Positions 11,135 through 22,316 are shown, counted from the stretch's first letter. The stretch is 64,000 nt of DNA from Orobanche coerulescens (GCA_033398695.1 CM065801.1:46820358-46884357); one strand, 5' to 3'. Notes: generated by a model not told the origin, from the sequence alone. Translations and numbers: made by a program.

Positions 11135-11700
11135 CTATTTATCACAGAACTGGATAATACTAAGTAGATTATACTGTAAGCCTTCAACATATGCAACATC
11201 GGTGACCTTGAATTTTCCGACAAGTAGGTTTCCTTTCCCTCTTGTTCTTCCTTTAGACTTATCACCGAAGCGAACTTTTGGACCGCGACCTTCTACAAAA
11301 TCAGATAGCTTGCTCCTATCACCGGTCATGTGTCGAGAGCATCCACTGTCAAAGTACCAGGTATCCTCCTCTAGAATGTCCTGTAACAAAGAAATTAGGT
11401 AGATTTAGGTCCCCTTTGATTTTTGGGTCTATGATTGTTAGTTCCTCTTGGTACCCAAGTTTTCCTGGCAGCAATTGGTTTACTGTAGGACATACTCGGT
11501 ACAGTGTTGCGATATCTATGGGGGGCATATTCGTAGTTGTTATAATCATGATAATTACTATGCATGTAAAAATTAGGGTTATTATTATTATTCCAGTACG
11601 AGTGCCGTCTAGGAGGTGGAGCCATTTTCTTAGGCCTAACAGCTTGTCTTCTGGGTCTCCAGTTGGATTCCCAATCTTTGTTGTTGATCTTTGACGGCAT
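11135..11700 (-). pseudogene. pol: Gag C-terminus and aspartic protease of copia A, broken
   Basis: The protease that cleaves the polyprotein is recognised by TWYFDSGCSRHMTG, with the active-site triad DSG, and by VAYVEGLQYNLLSI downstream. A linker rich in Asn, Tyr, Pro and Arg precedes it (11700-11395). A stop at 11397-11395, a frameshift just after it and TAG at 11137-11135 break the frame. Confidence 0.85.
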
Positions 11701-11763
11701 CTGCTGTCTTGAGGGATAACGGGGCTCCTGTATCCAATACCTCGGCGTGCTGTACTGATAGTA

Positions 11764-13682
11764 CTACCGTGCGGGCCTTTGGTGGTTGGATACAGCCTTC
11801 CTTCTGAACGGCTGTTGACGCTGTTGATATGCTCTGGGAGCATGTTGTTGAGTGCGCCTCATAGGTTGGAATGGCTTATGATTCTGCTGTCTGGAATAGG
11901 ATTGCGGGGGCGGAATTGCAGCCTTCGGTTTTCTCGGTACAGCAGGTTCCTTCATGGGACTGGGAGTATCTTCCGATTCTGGAATGTGTTCCACACTATT
12001 GACGAACACTGTACTAGTTTTCCCTTTGTTCGAACATGAGCTATATCCTAAGCCACTTTTATCATGAGCATGTTGCCCAGTGCTCATAATTTCTTCCATT
12101 CTTTTGGACGATTTCTCGAATGATTTCAGAGTGGTCTCAAGTTCAGTTTCTCGCTTTTCGAGAGTTGTGATTTTGGCTTGTAGTAGAACCAAATCATTTG
12201 TCTTGCTCTCATTGTAGGTTTTAACCTCATTTAGTTCATGAGCAAGTTGATGATTGCTCTCCATGAGTTTTTCAAAATCGACCTTGCTGGTTTCACAATC
12301 AAGAGACATATTTTCGTAATTTATTTTCAGCAAATCGTTTTCATCTTTCAGCTCTAAATTAGTTAATTGAAGCTGTATATTCTCAGTTTTTAGGGTCTCA
12401 TGGGCCTTTTGAATGTTTTTAAACTCATTCATCATATTTTCGAAAGTATGAGATGCATTTGACGGAATAGCTGAGGTTGAACTTACCTCATCGTCGCTGT
12501 CTTCACCTTCTGGAACATCTTTGGCCATAAAGCACATATATGCTTTATCATCGAACTCATCGTCAGATGAATCACTTTCAGTGACCACCTGAAGACATTC
12601 TGCCGATTTGGATGGTGTGGGGGAGGCTTCTGATTCTCCAATCAGGGCCTTGAGCTTGTCTTTCCAAGCACGTCGTCTTTCATCTCTCTCTTGTTGCTCG
12701 GCCTCGGGCAACTTTTGTACTTTGGGATGAGGACATTTATTTGCATAATGCCCTGGTTTCCTGCAATTATAGCACAGGTTAGCATCACCAGTTGATGTTT
12801 CGGTACTTATCTTATGGCCAGGTTTGGGCCTGTAGGGAGTCTTTCCAGACTGTTTGATGAACTTTTTGAATTTATGCATTAGAAGCGCCATTTCATCTTG
12901 AGACAGGATGTCGTCGTCCTTCATCGGCATTCTTGTGACTTGGCTTCGACAGTGGGCATCTTTGTGTCGGCCGGTTCGTCTGGGCGAGAGCCGTGACCTT
13001 TGAAGGAGATTCTTGACTTTCTCTCTTCTGTCAATGTCATACTCAAAAGCTTTGAGGTCGAGAAGAGATCAAAAGTGGATATTTCATTAAGATTACAGGA
13101 TACACGCATAGCTGTGGTCTTAATGTCCCATCGAGCTGGGAGAGATCTGAAAATTTTTAAGTTCTTCTCCTTTTGGGTGTAAATCTTGCCCAACGCTTCA
13201 AGTTCACCAACAATACCAGTAAATCTGAGGTCAAGTTCCTCAAGTGTTTCCGTTGGTTTCATTTCAAAGGATTCAAATTGCTGAGTTAGCTTTGAAATCT
13301 TGTTTTCTTTTGAGAGCTCAGTTCCCTCACAAATTAACTTGAGTTTATCCCAGATTTCTTTGGCTGTTTTGCAGCTCTTTACCTTTGAGAACGTGCCTTT
13401 GTCAAGAGTGACAAATAACGCGTTCTTAGCCACATTGTCGAGATTGGCTCGCTTCCTTTCATCTGTTGTCCATTGCTCGCGTTCCTTCTCGAGCATTTAA
13501 GCATGAGCTTGGCCCTCAATCCTTGCGGCCGGATTGACTTTCATGATCTTGATAGGACCATCCTGTATAACAAAAATCATCTCTTCGTGCATTGCTGCAA
13601 GATGAGCTTCCATTCTAATTCTCCAATCGTCAAATTCGTTAATAGAGAACATGGGGACTTTGTTAATCATAGAAGTATCCAT
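11764..13682 (-). pseudogene. gag: Gag of copia A (Sirevirus-type), broken
   Basis: The frame starts at ATG 13682 with FSINEFDDWRIRMEAHL, the usual copia gag opening. TAA at 13499-13497 interrupts it. The next frame (13496-12921) holds the gag core, with AKEIWDKLKLICEG and LEELDLRFTGIVGELEALG. A frameshift near 12925 leads into 12930-11764. That part has the zinc knuckle CYNCRKPGHYANKC (residues of about 53-66 of that frame), an acidic Ser/Asp stretch, AYMCFMA, and a coiled coil of roughly 120 residues. The coiled coil after the knuckle is the main reason for the Sirevirus call. Confidence 0.9.
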
Positions 13683-13780
13683 ACTGATAATATAGGAATG
13701 AAAGAGACTGTTTTGAAAATAAGTGATTTGAATCTGATTCGGTTAAAAAGAAGTACGACTGATTCTTTTTAGAATCAACC

Positions 13781-13792
13781 GCTCCGATACCA
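13781..13792 (-). other. Primer binding site of copia A (initiator tRNA-Met)
   Basis: The minus strand reads TGGTATCGGAGC, one base from the tRNA-iMet complement, and lies 2 nt inside the 5' LTR that starts at 13795. Confidence 0.88.
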
Positions 13793-13794
13793 CT

Positions 13795-14950
13795 TGTTGG
13801 CCACTAAGTATACTGGATACAGTTTGGGAAATAGTTTGAACAACAAACTGTACGGATTTCTAAATCTGAGTGCGTAGCGGAAGTCTTGGATACGATGAGT
13901 TCTTTGTGGATACGAGAACTAAGTGTATGGTGTATACTTAATATATCACAGCTTATTTTAAAACAAGAAAAGTGAAGGTAAATAACACAGTAATTAAAGT
14001 GGTTCGAGGTAAACCCCTCTACGTCCACTGGTCCTCCACACAGGAGTAAAAAGTTTATTATAATTACTGCGTACACAACTACGTAATTATAAACAAACCT
14101 ATCCTTGTATCGTTCACACAGATTGATATAAAGAATATCACTTTCAACCGTTCACACAGATTGGTTAAAGCTTCCTTCTTGACTAGCTTCTTCACACACA
14201 GTTCCAAAGCTTCGTCCTCTTATTCGTCCCACACAGGTCAGAATAACTTGTTGAGTTCACACAGAGCTCAGATTTTACACAATGGTAAAATGGTAGGTAA
14301 CCAGGTAAGAACAGCAGCTTTGAATATGAAGTTCTTGAGCTGATGATGGCTGTTCTTGATGTTGAGCACTGTATATCTCTTTCTTAATTGCAGTAGGCTT
14401 TTGGAGATATGTTTGCTCTGATGATAACTTTTGATAGCTTGAGTGTTAGGTTACTTGGGTAACTGATCTTCAATGTCTTCATAGGATATATATAGTCTCT
14501 GAAGAAAGTATCCGTTGAGATGTGTCCGTTTGAATGAGATTCCGTTTCAACGGGATTATGACACGATCCGGATTTCGCGGGATTCTGAAGATCTGAAGAC
14601 TGACAGTATTTAAATACTTTATCCTTTGAGTATTTAAATACTTCTTTTCAATGGGACTTGACTTCTGTTCCTTCTTGGTCCTGTTGTGAGCTGTATGGAT
14701 GATAACTGTATTTTGAGTATCGCGACAGTTTGCATACTTGGTCTTTTTACAAGACTACTTGCTGTACTGAAGAGCTTCACTTTATATGCTGATTCGAGGC
14801 AGGTCTTCGATACAGGATAAAGCCTCAAAGCTTCGACACAGTTTCCTTACTGTATTCGGATTGGCATATATGTCAAAACCTCAAATATCATTCGATACAG
14901 GGATCGGGTATCCCGGCTGTTTCGATACAGGGTGTTTGTTTTTCCCAACA
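13795..14950 (-). repeat. 5' LTR of copia A
   Basis: 1156 bp, TGTTGG...CCAACA. It is nearly identical to 2657-3807 and is followed by the target duplication CGTAC at 14951-14955. Confidence 0.93.
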
Positions 14951-15615
14951 CGTACATTAACATAAGCTGTTAACGTACGTTATGATGGTTACGTACGTAA
15001 CCCAATGCTGGTTAACGTACGTAACCAAATGTCTGTACTGAATTGTGAAGGGTCATAACGTACGTTATGGATCATGCATAACGTACATTATGCACGTAAC
15101 AGACCCCAGTTCTGAACACCAATTCTGCACAGTCGATTCGACGACGAACTACAACACGAGGATAGAATCAAAAGTGTAAATACGAGGTATTCATAACAAT
15201 GAAGCTGAGTGATCGAAAGTAAATGCACTTCCAACTACCGAGGAATCCAAAATACGACAAGGAGATGAATTTCCCTAAATTTATAGGAAATTACGAAAAT
15301 GACCCAAGCATCCGAAAATCATGATACGACGTCGGATTTACAAACCGGAAGTCTCAACATGACCAACTCAACCATACGGACTTGTACAAACCAAGAAACA
15401 ACGGAAATGAACGAGTTTTACAAGAATCGAACGTTCATACGGCAAAACATGCCATAAAATGAAATTACGTGAAAACATCATCAAAACTCATTCAAATGGA
15501 AAAACTCCAAGAACAAAGTAGTTTCAAAATGTCGAAACGATCACAAGCGAGTCGATAAAAATAGACATACACCAAAAATGGAAACTACTAAAAATAGAAA
15601 ATTACGGATATTACA
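14951..15615 (-). repeat. 5' LTR of Tekay-like element, 5' (U3) portion
   Basis: The continuation of the LTR cut at 2656, ending at the LTR tip TGTAATATCC (minus strand, 15615). It carries several ACGTACG palindromes at about 14972-15088. Copia A landed in another one (GTTACGTAC at 2648-2656). With copia A removed, the sites lie upstream of an AT-rich TATA-like stretch (TTTTTAAACC, minus strand, near 2630). Confidence 0.75.
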
Positions 15616-15935
15616 CGGACAGGATCGAGCCGTGGTCGGCAGGTGGGACCCGGTGTCGGCTGCTTTCGGCGCAGGATGAGGACAGGTGAGTCAACCTCGG
15701 CATTACGTACGCTATGCATGGCATATTATGTACGTAATATGGGATGATACTGTAGCAAGTCAACTGCTACATTACGTACGCTGTGGTGATGGTATTACGT
15801 ACGTAACGTAAGGTACAAAATAGTACAGTTAACCCTGGATGACGATTACGTACGCTATACAGGACATATAGCGTACGTTAAAGGCCTTACGTACGTTAAG
15901 GTTGGGACTTAACGTACGTAACGAGATGCGCAGTT

Positions 15936-15944
15936 TATATAATA
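15936..15944 (+). promoter_or_regulatory. TATA box of 5' giant LTR
   Basis: TATATAATA directly follows the ACGTACG array. The transcript would begin about 30 bp downstream, with a leader that can pair (GAGCTGG with CCAGCTC, CTTTCAT with ATGAAAG). Confidence 0.6.
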
Positions 15945-18059
15945 AGAGCTGGTCTTTCATTTGTTCATGAAAGGAAACTCATTTCTCCCACCCCAGCTCG
16001 TCCTTCTTCACTTTCAAGTGTATTCTAGACTTTTAACTTGGTTAGGAGCTTGAGAGCATGAATTTGAGGCTCGGATATGAAAATGTTAATGATTCTTGAA
16101 GTGTTTGATCCTTGTGGTTCTTCTTCAAAAGGTATGATGATGAATTCTACTCCTTGAATTCGGATTTTGATGTTAGTGTTGATGTTCTTCTTCGTATAGT
16201 GATGATTATGGTATTGATGTTATGATTTTGAGATTATACGAATCGTATATTGAAGAACAAAATGATACATGCCTTGGATTATGGATCACATGATGATTAG
16301 ATGTTAGAACATATAGAATTACGTCGTTTTGTTGGCTTCAAACATTATTATGGACTAATTCATGTTCTTGAAGAATTCTTGAATGATAGATGTCCGTAAA
16401 TTGTAAGGATTACGGTTAATTTTGGTATATGATTATTCATGATGATAGTCGGTAATTGTATTCCTATGAATTTGCAAGAATGAGCCATGTTAATCCGAAT
16501 TTAAGATTTAAGTCGGAACCAAGAATGTTGTAGACGTTGATAGAACTATTGATTATCGAATTTCGGCTTGTGTTCGTATTGATAAGAGTTGATATGGTTT
16601 GATTTCGTATGATCGAGATACCATTGAGTTTGATTGGTTGGTCATATTGGTTATTGATTGTTATTGAACATATCGTTAATTGATTATTGCATTAGGTTAC
16701 GTTTAGTGATTGTTGACGTTAACCTCGCGATGCGGTTGAGGTTGGAGAATGCATGAATTGTCTTGGTCGGGGCTGAGGAGCTTGTAGATGAAGATGGCGG
16801 GATTGATAGCGGCATCGTCGAATTGGTATCATGGCAAGTTATGCTTGCTCAGTTCCTAATGTTAATAAATGATTTCGTTTTCATTTCATTTATGATTCAT
16901 ATAGCAATGGCATTATGGAATATATGAATTGCCGGAATGGTGGTACGTATATTATGATTGGACTAAGATAAATCATAATGTATATGATTTTAAGGATGTC
17001 TAGTGGAAATGGGAACATGAATTATAATTTGGTCTATTGCATGAGAAGTTAGATATCAAGGTTAATTATCGTGTCGATGTTGAACTCGGGGTGGTGGTTT
17101 GGTATTAGTTATGGACTGTAATTTATTTTGGATTGTCGGATAAACCGTGTATTCGTTCAGGGCGGTTGGTCGTGGAAAGGTTAGCGTCTCCAGCTTAAGG
17201 TAAATTAATATTGTTAGATTATGATAATCATCATGTTGCATTATTGCATGTGTGTGTTTATATTTCATGCGGTGAATGTGCACCATTGTTTGTTACGTTT
17301 TGTGACGTGCTCTTTCTTTGAGCCGTAATTTGTGGGGCCGATGTGTTCGAGATAAAACCTGTATGGTACCCTAATGGAAATGTGTTAGGGGATAAGACCT
17401 AAATGGCACCTATGTCCGGAGTATTCCTGAGTAGATGCTTCCGTGACCATCGGCTGCTGCCTTGGGAGTTTATGTGCTATTATTATATGTATTGTTGAGC
17501 ATGCTGTGAACTGTTGTCTGACGGAATACGACATTGTGGTCGTGTCGGTCTTTCATGATCGAGTTATTGTTGCCCTCTTGGAAAATCTTTTGATCCTTGT
17601 TGGATATGCGTTTCTTTGAGATTAGTTGTCATGTTATATCGTGGCATATCTGGAGTCAGATACGTTCTGAGTTCACGTGTAGGATTTTCGGGACGGGTAC
17701 GTGTAGCATATGTTGGTTTCGACCTCATATTGAACCGTGCACACGAGACGTACTTCGTTAGGCTGATTAGGTACGAGACCAGACGTGTATTGATCAATAC
17801 CCGTGGTTGGCTTGTACAGGGGACACTTGTCCGGATCGAGCGTATCGTGACGTCCATCTTGAGTCTTATTGATTGGTCGTTCACAGTCCATGTATATTGG
17901 ATCTGTCGATATTCGGGTTGTCTTTGAAATCCCGTATATATGATTTGTATATTGTTGATGATTTTATTCTCTCGTGTATCTGTCAACATTGAACCCTTAC
18001 TAATCTCGTTCGGAGTTACCATATCGATGGTCAACTTATTTGATATCGATTCTTTATTA

Positions 18060-18380
18060 ATCTCGTAGGAGTTCACCCTGTCATTGGTAATCTCGTTCGT
18101 TATTGATCCTTATTGATTCCTTTTGTGAGTTCTCACCGTTGGTATTCTTGGTTATTAGTCCTTGATTGATGTTATTGGAGTTTACTGTGTCGTCGGTATT
18201 CTCTGTTATTGATTCTTCATTGATCCTTACCGTGTCGTCGGTATTCTCGGTTATTGATTCTTCGTTGATCCTTACTGTGTCGCCGGCATTCTCGGTTGTC
18301 AACCTTTTATTGATCTTGTTGGGATTTACCGTATTGCAGGTATTCTCGGTTATTGATTCTTCATTGATCTTGTTGGAGTT
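18060..18380 (+). repeat. Minisatellite in 5' giant LTR
   Basis: Imperfect tandem units of about 45-57 bp, built around GTGTCGTCGGTATTCTC followed by GGTTATTGATTCTTC. They encode a chance 15-residue repeat on the minus strand. The unit order and number differ from the copy at about 22900-23280. Confidence 0.75.
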
Positions 18381-19248
18381 ACCACATCATGGTTTTCTCG
18401 TTCGTGGTTGATCCTTTGTCGATCTTGTGTGGAAATATCATGTCATTGATATTTCCGTTGTGATGCATTAAGTGTTTATCATTATTGATTGTGTAAACAT
18501 TCATGTTTTGCATTGATATTCGGGACTTCTTATTGTCTCGGAACAGTTGGATTACAGGTGTGCCATGTGATATCGGTTTTATCAGGATTGGGATCCGATT
18601 GTGCGACCCAGCCGACAGAGTTAGTCTTGGCCAGATCATTCTATAATTGAGATATGATAAGTTTGGGAATTTTGGTATCGTTTCGGTTATAGTACAGGTG
18701 GTTACTTTTGAATTCATTCATCACTTAAGGACACAATGCGTGGGTTATGGTAAGAATTGATTTGTTACGGATTGTGACAGGTTGGTAGTGCTACTTCGGT
18801 AAGATTACGTGGGGAATGTTCTTACTCTGTAGATTACATTGATATGTAATTTTTTTTGTGATGTGATCGTTATCATTGTTGAGTATTATGGCTGACCCCA
18901 TCGTGGGCTTTATCTTTTAGGTACTCGGAGTTCGAGCTAGTAGCGGTCGTGAAGGGATGAGCTTTTCGGTGATACTGGCTATGGCGTGATTGTTGGGATT
19001 ATGTATTCTTTTCTGGTTTTTCTAATTCCGCTGCAGATGTATTTAATTATGTTTTATCCACTGTGTGTGTATGATTCTAAATGGCTTTCGGTATTCTTTG
19101 AACTGTGTTTTTATTCGCTGCGTGTGTGTGTACTTTGAAAGGACCTTTTGGCATTTTTAAACGTTTGCGAAAATGATTTTAGCCTTGTGGGTTCCAATAT
19201 GGGGCCCACGGCGCTGTAATATTCCCGATCGGTTTTGGGGGTGTTACA

Positions 19249-19640
19249 AAAGATGGTATCGGAGCTTGGGTTTCGTAAAACCCGGGCGTGTGTGTTATGT
19301 GGCTCTACCGGTGCGGTAGTAGCGTGACTTTTGAAAATGATTTTCTAACTTTTGAGTCAAACCGATTTTGGAGGTTTCGAAATTTTTGAAATATTTTTAA
19401 ATTGCTATATTTGCGATGCCGGTGTATTGTTAGTGTATTGAGACTTTGTATGGGAGTCTTATGCTGGTATCAAGGAAGATCATCGAATTCACGGACCTGT
19501 AAGTATGTTCTTTCAGTTATTTCAGTTTTGATGATGATTATTTGAGTATGGTGTCGTGATTTTGAGATATTTCGGGATTGAGATACTGATTATGACAGGT
19601 GTCGAGTTTCGAGGACGAAACTTATTTAAGTGGGTATATA
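19249..19640 (+). other. Interior of giant-LTR element
   Basis: A 392-bp interior: primer site, about 270 bp of non-coding leader, then TTCGAGGACGAAACTTATTT, which is typical of the stretch just before the 3' LTR in plant gypsy elements, and an AAGTGGGTATATA tract (19628-19640) in the polypurine position. No gag or pol remains. Confidence 0.8.
19254..19265 (+). other. Primer binding site of giant-LTR element (initiator tRNA-Met)
   Basis: TGGTATCGGAGC, one base from the tRNA-iMet complement, 5 nt after the LTR end. Confidence 0.85.
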
Positions 19641-20004
19641 TGTAATATCCTAGAATTTCACTATGAATCTTTCACATTATTTTATATGGCATGTACTGTA
19701 CAGAGTGGGACCGACACGATATGAGTGGATAATTTTGGAAACCGTGACAGTCGTGCCAGTATATCTATCGAGGTTATTTATAATTCTAGGATATTACATG
19801 CTTGGTGTGTTTTCATTGTCGGAGATACCGTATGAGTATTTGTATGATTGCCATACATGGTCGACAGTTGTAATTGAGGATATCGTGCATCAGATGTATC
19901 ATATGGAAATGTTATCGGAACGAGTATATGTATTCGGTATGTCGCGTGTATGTGTTCAGTTTATTGAGACGACAGACAGGGGCAGAAATGGCTAAGTATG
20001 AAAG

Positions 20005-20406
20005 CCATTACGTACGCTATGTAAGGAGTCTTACGTACGTAAGTAAGCAGGATTAACGTACGTTAAGGAATGTACATTACGTACGTTACGAAGGGATTCG
20101 GACAGGATCGAGCCGTGGTCGGCAGGTGGGACCCGGTGTCGGTTGCTTTCGGCTCAGGATGTGGACAGGCGAGTCAACCTCGGCATTACGTACGCTATGC
20201 ATGGCATATTACGTACGTAATATGGGATGATACTGTAGCAAGTCAACTGCGATATTACGTACGCTATGGTGATGGTATTACGTACGTAACGCAAGGTACA
20301 AAATAGTACAGTTATACCTGGATGACGATTACGTACGCTATACAGGACATATAGCGTACGTTAAAGGCCTTACGTACGTTAAGGTTGGGACTTAACGTAC
20401 GTAACG
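20005..20406 (+). promoter_or_regulatory. Array of ACGTACG palindromes upstream of LTR TATA box
   Basis: Twelve CGTACG-centred sites in about 400 bp, at roughly 20009, 20033, 20056, 20079, 20188, 20211, 20255, 20279, 20326, 20353, 20369 and 20395. One (20205-20224) is a perfect 20-nt palindrome. Two neighbouring sites form a long hairpin (about 20327-20361). The TACGTA core is the A-box type of plant bZIP sites. The other LTR has the same array at about 15685-15925. Confidence 0.75.
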
Positions 20407-20418
20407 AGATGCGCATTT

Positions 20419-20427
20419 TATATAATA
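20419..20427 (+). promoter_or_regulatory. TATA box of 3' giant LTR
   Basis: TATATAATA, 13 bp after the last ACGTACG site, at the same relative position as in the 5' LTR. Confidence 0.6.
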
Positions 20428-21344
20428 AGAGCTGGTCTTTCATTTGTTCATGAAAGGAAACTCATTTCTCCCACCCCAGCTCGTCCTTCTTCACTTTTAA
20501 GTGTATTCTAGACACTTTTAACTTGGTTAGGAGCTTGATAGCATGAATTTGAGGCTCGGATATGAAGATGTTAATGATTCTTGAAGTGTTTGATCCTTGT
20601 GGTTCTTCTTCAAAAGGTATGATGATGAACTTTACTCCTTGAATTCGGATTTTGATATTAGTGTTGATGTTCTTCTCCGTATAGTGATGATTATGGTATT
20701 GATGTTATGATTTTGAGATTATACGAATCGTATATTGAAGAACAAAATGATACATGCCTTGGATTATGGATCACATGATGATTAGATGTTTGAACACATA
20801 GAATTACGTCGTTTTGTTGGCTTCAAAGAATTCTTAAATGATACATGTCCGTAAATTGTAAGGATTACGGTTAATTTTGGTATATGATTATTCATGATGA
20901 TAGCCGGTAATTGTATTCCTATGAATTTGCAAGAATGAGCCATGTTAATCCGAATTTAAGATTTAAGTCGGAACCAATAATGTTGTAGACGTTGATAGAA
21001 CTATTGATTATCGAAATTCGGCTTGTGTTCGTATTGATAAGAGTTGATATGGTTTGATTTCGTATGATCGAGATACCGTTGAGTTTGATTGGTTGGTCAT
21101 ATTGGTTATTGATTGTTATTGAATCTATCGTTAATTGATTATTGCATTAGGTTACATTTAGTGATCGTTGATGTTAACCTCACGATGCGGTTGAGGTTGG
21201 AGAATGCATGAATCATCTTGGTCAGGGCTGAGGAGCTTGTAGATGAAGATGGCGGGATTGATAGCGGCTTCGTCGAATTGGTATCAAGGCAAGTTATGCT
21301 TGCTCAGTTCATAATGTTAATTAATGATTTCGTTTTCATTTCAT

Positions 21345-21656
21345 AAACTCAAAGTATATAAAAACACTTTTTGTTTTCTGCAAAAGAAGTCTTCCATGCC
21401 GTCATTGAACTATGACGACATACTGGCGAATTCTGAAAAGGGAATCACCGGACTCAAAGGTCTTGAAGAGCTCTTCCTTTTTTGTTCTTGGGCTCGCTCA
21501 AGTTGGAGAGGAAATACAGCTAAGCAACTCCCCCACCCCCGGGACAAGAACGATCGAAAATCTCCAACTGGTGAGTATGCTGGGTCAGCTGGGCGCTTTC
21601 TCAAGCATAGCATAAGGCGAGAATCATATCGATCGCCAGCCTGCATTAAGTTTGAG
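21345..21656 (+). other. 312-bp insert in 3' giant LTR, origin unknown
   Basis: It is absent from the other LTR, where TTTCAT joins TTATGATTCAT directly. The insert begins AAACTCAAAG and ends TTAAGTTTGAG, so it has weak inverted ends (CTCAAA/TTTGAG) and no clear target duplication. It is less AT-rich than its surroundings. A frame of about 100 codons crosses it, but I recognise no protein. It could be a small DNA transposon or an organelle-derived insertion. Confidence 0.7.
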
Positions 21657-22180
21657 TTATGATTCATATAGCAATGGCATTATGGAATATATGAATTGCC
21701 GGAATGGTGGTACGTATATTATGATTGGACTAAGATAAATCATAATGTATATGATTTTAAGGATGTCTAGTGGAAATGGGAACGTGAATTATAATTTGGT
21801 CTATTGCATGAGAAGTTGGATATCAAGGTTAATTATCGTGTCGATGTTGAACTCGGGATGGTGGTTTGGTATTAGTTATGGACTGTACTTCATTTTGGAT
21901 TGTCGGATAAACCGTGTATTCGTTCAGGGCGGTTGGTCGTGGAAAGGTTAGCGTCTCCAGCTTGAGGTAAATTAATATTGTTAGATTATGATAATCATCA
22001 TGTTGCATTATTACATGTGTGTGTTTATATTTCATGCGGTGAATGTGCACCATTGTTTGTTACGTTTTGTGACGTGCTCTTTCTTTGAGCCGTAATTTGT
22101 GGGGCCGATGTGTTGGGGATAAAACCTGTATGGTACCCGAATGGAAATGTGTTAGGGGATAAGACCTAAATGGCACCTAT

Positions 22181-22316
22181 GTCCGGAGTATTCCTGAGTA
22201 GATGCTTCCGTGACCCTCGGCTGCTGCTTTGGGTGTTTATGTGATATTGTCCGGAGTATTCCTGAGTAGATACTTCCGTGACCCTCGGCTGCTGCCTTGG
22301 GAGTTTATGTGCTATT
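22181..22316 (+). repeat. 68-bp tandem duplication in 3' giant LTR
   Basis: Two copies starting GTCCGGAGTATTCCTGAGTA at 22181 and 22249. The 5' LTR has a single copy, so the duplication followed insertion or happened during the last replication cycle. Confidence 0.85.

Larger units (their letters stand above)
2657..14950 (-). mobile_element. Ty1/copia Sirevirus-type element A, complete structure, defective gag-pol
   Basis: This is a full-length 12.3-kb element in minus orientation. LTRs lie at 2657-3807 and 13795-14950, each TGTTGG...CCAACA. The tRNA-Met primer site is at 13781-13792 and the polypurine tract at 3808-3821. The 5-bp target duplications CGTAC at 2652-2656 and 14951-14955 are perfect. 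In reading order it carries gag, protease, integrase, RT, RNase H and then an extra gene region (4310-7382). The long gag with a CCHC knuckle followed by a coiled coil, and the extra gene after pol, match the Sirevirus lineage. By eye the LTRs differ at roughly a dozen bases plus small indels, so the insertion is fairly young. Confidence 0.92.
1..15615 (-). mobile_element. Ty3/gypsy Tekay/Del-like element, 5' end only, split by copia A
   Basis: The element reads right to left. Its 5' LTR starts with TGTAATATCC at 15615 and ends with GGGGGTGTTACA at 1311. A tRNA-Met primer site and a gag gene follow and run off the left edge. Copia A (2657-14950) sits inside the LTR, so the native LTR is about 2.0 kb. 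The element itself lies inside the 5' LTR of the giant-LTR element: CGGAC at 15616-15620 matches CGGAC at 20098-20102 in that element's other LTR. That predicts CGGAC as the target duplication just beyond the element's far end, outside the window. Tekay/Del is inferred from the gag type and LTR ends; pol is not visible. Confidence 0.8.
15616..19248 (+). repeat. 5' LTR of giant-LTR element (first ~455 bp outside window)
   Basis: It aligns with about 20098-24133 over its whole length by eye, with scattered substitutions. It lacks the 312-bp insert and the 68-bp duplication of the other LTR, and has a short block near 16340-16370 that the other lacks. No protein-coding gene is supported; the longer open frames are chance or come from the tandem repeats. 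Confidence 0.88.

Noticed and set aside
11278..11843. Overlapping open frames on both strands in the copia A protease region
   Set aside because: They are shadows of the gag-protease linker, whose real frame is identified by the DSG active site.
17564..18076. 170-codon minus-strand frame in the giant LTR as a gene
   Set aside because: The other LTR copy has this region broken by frame changes, and there is no domain or codon pattern.
18081..18302. 73-codon minus-strand frame with a repeated 15-residue unit
   Set aside because: It is the translation of the LTR minisatellite, whose unit length happens to be a multiple of three; no start context or homologue.
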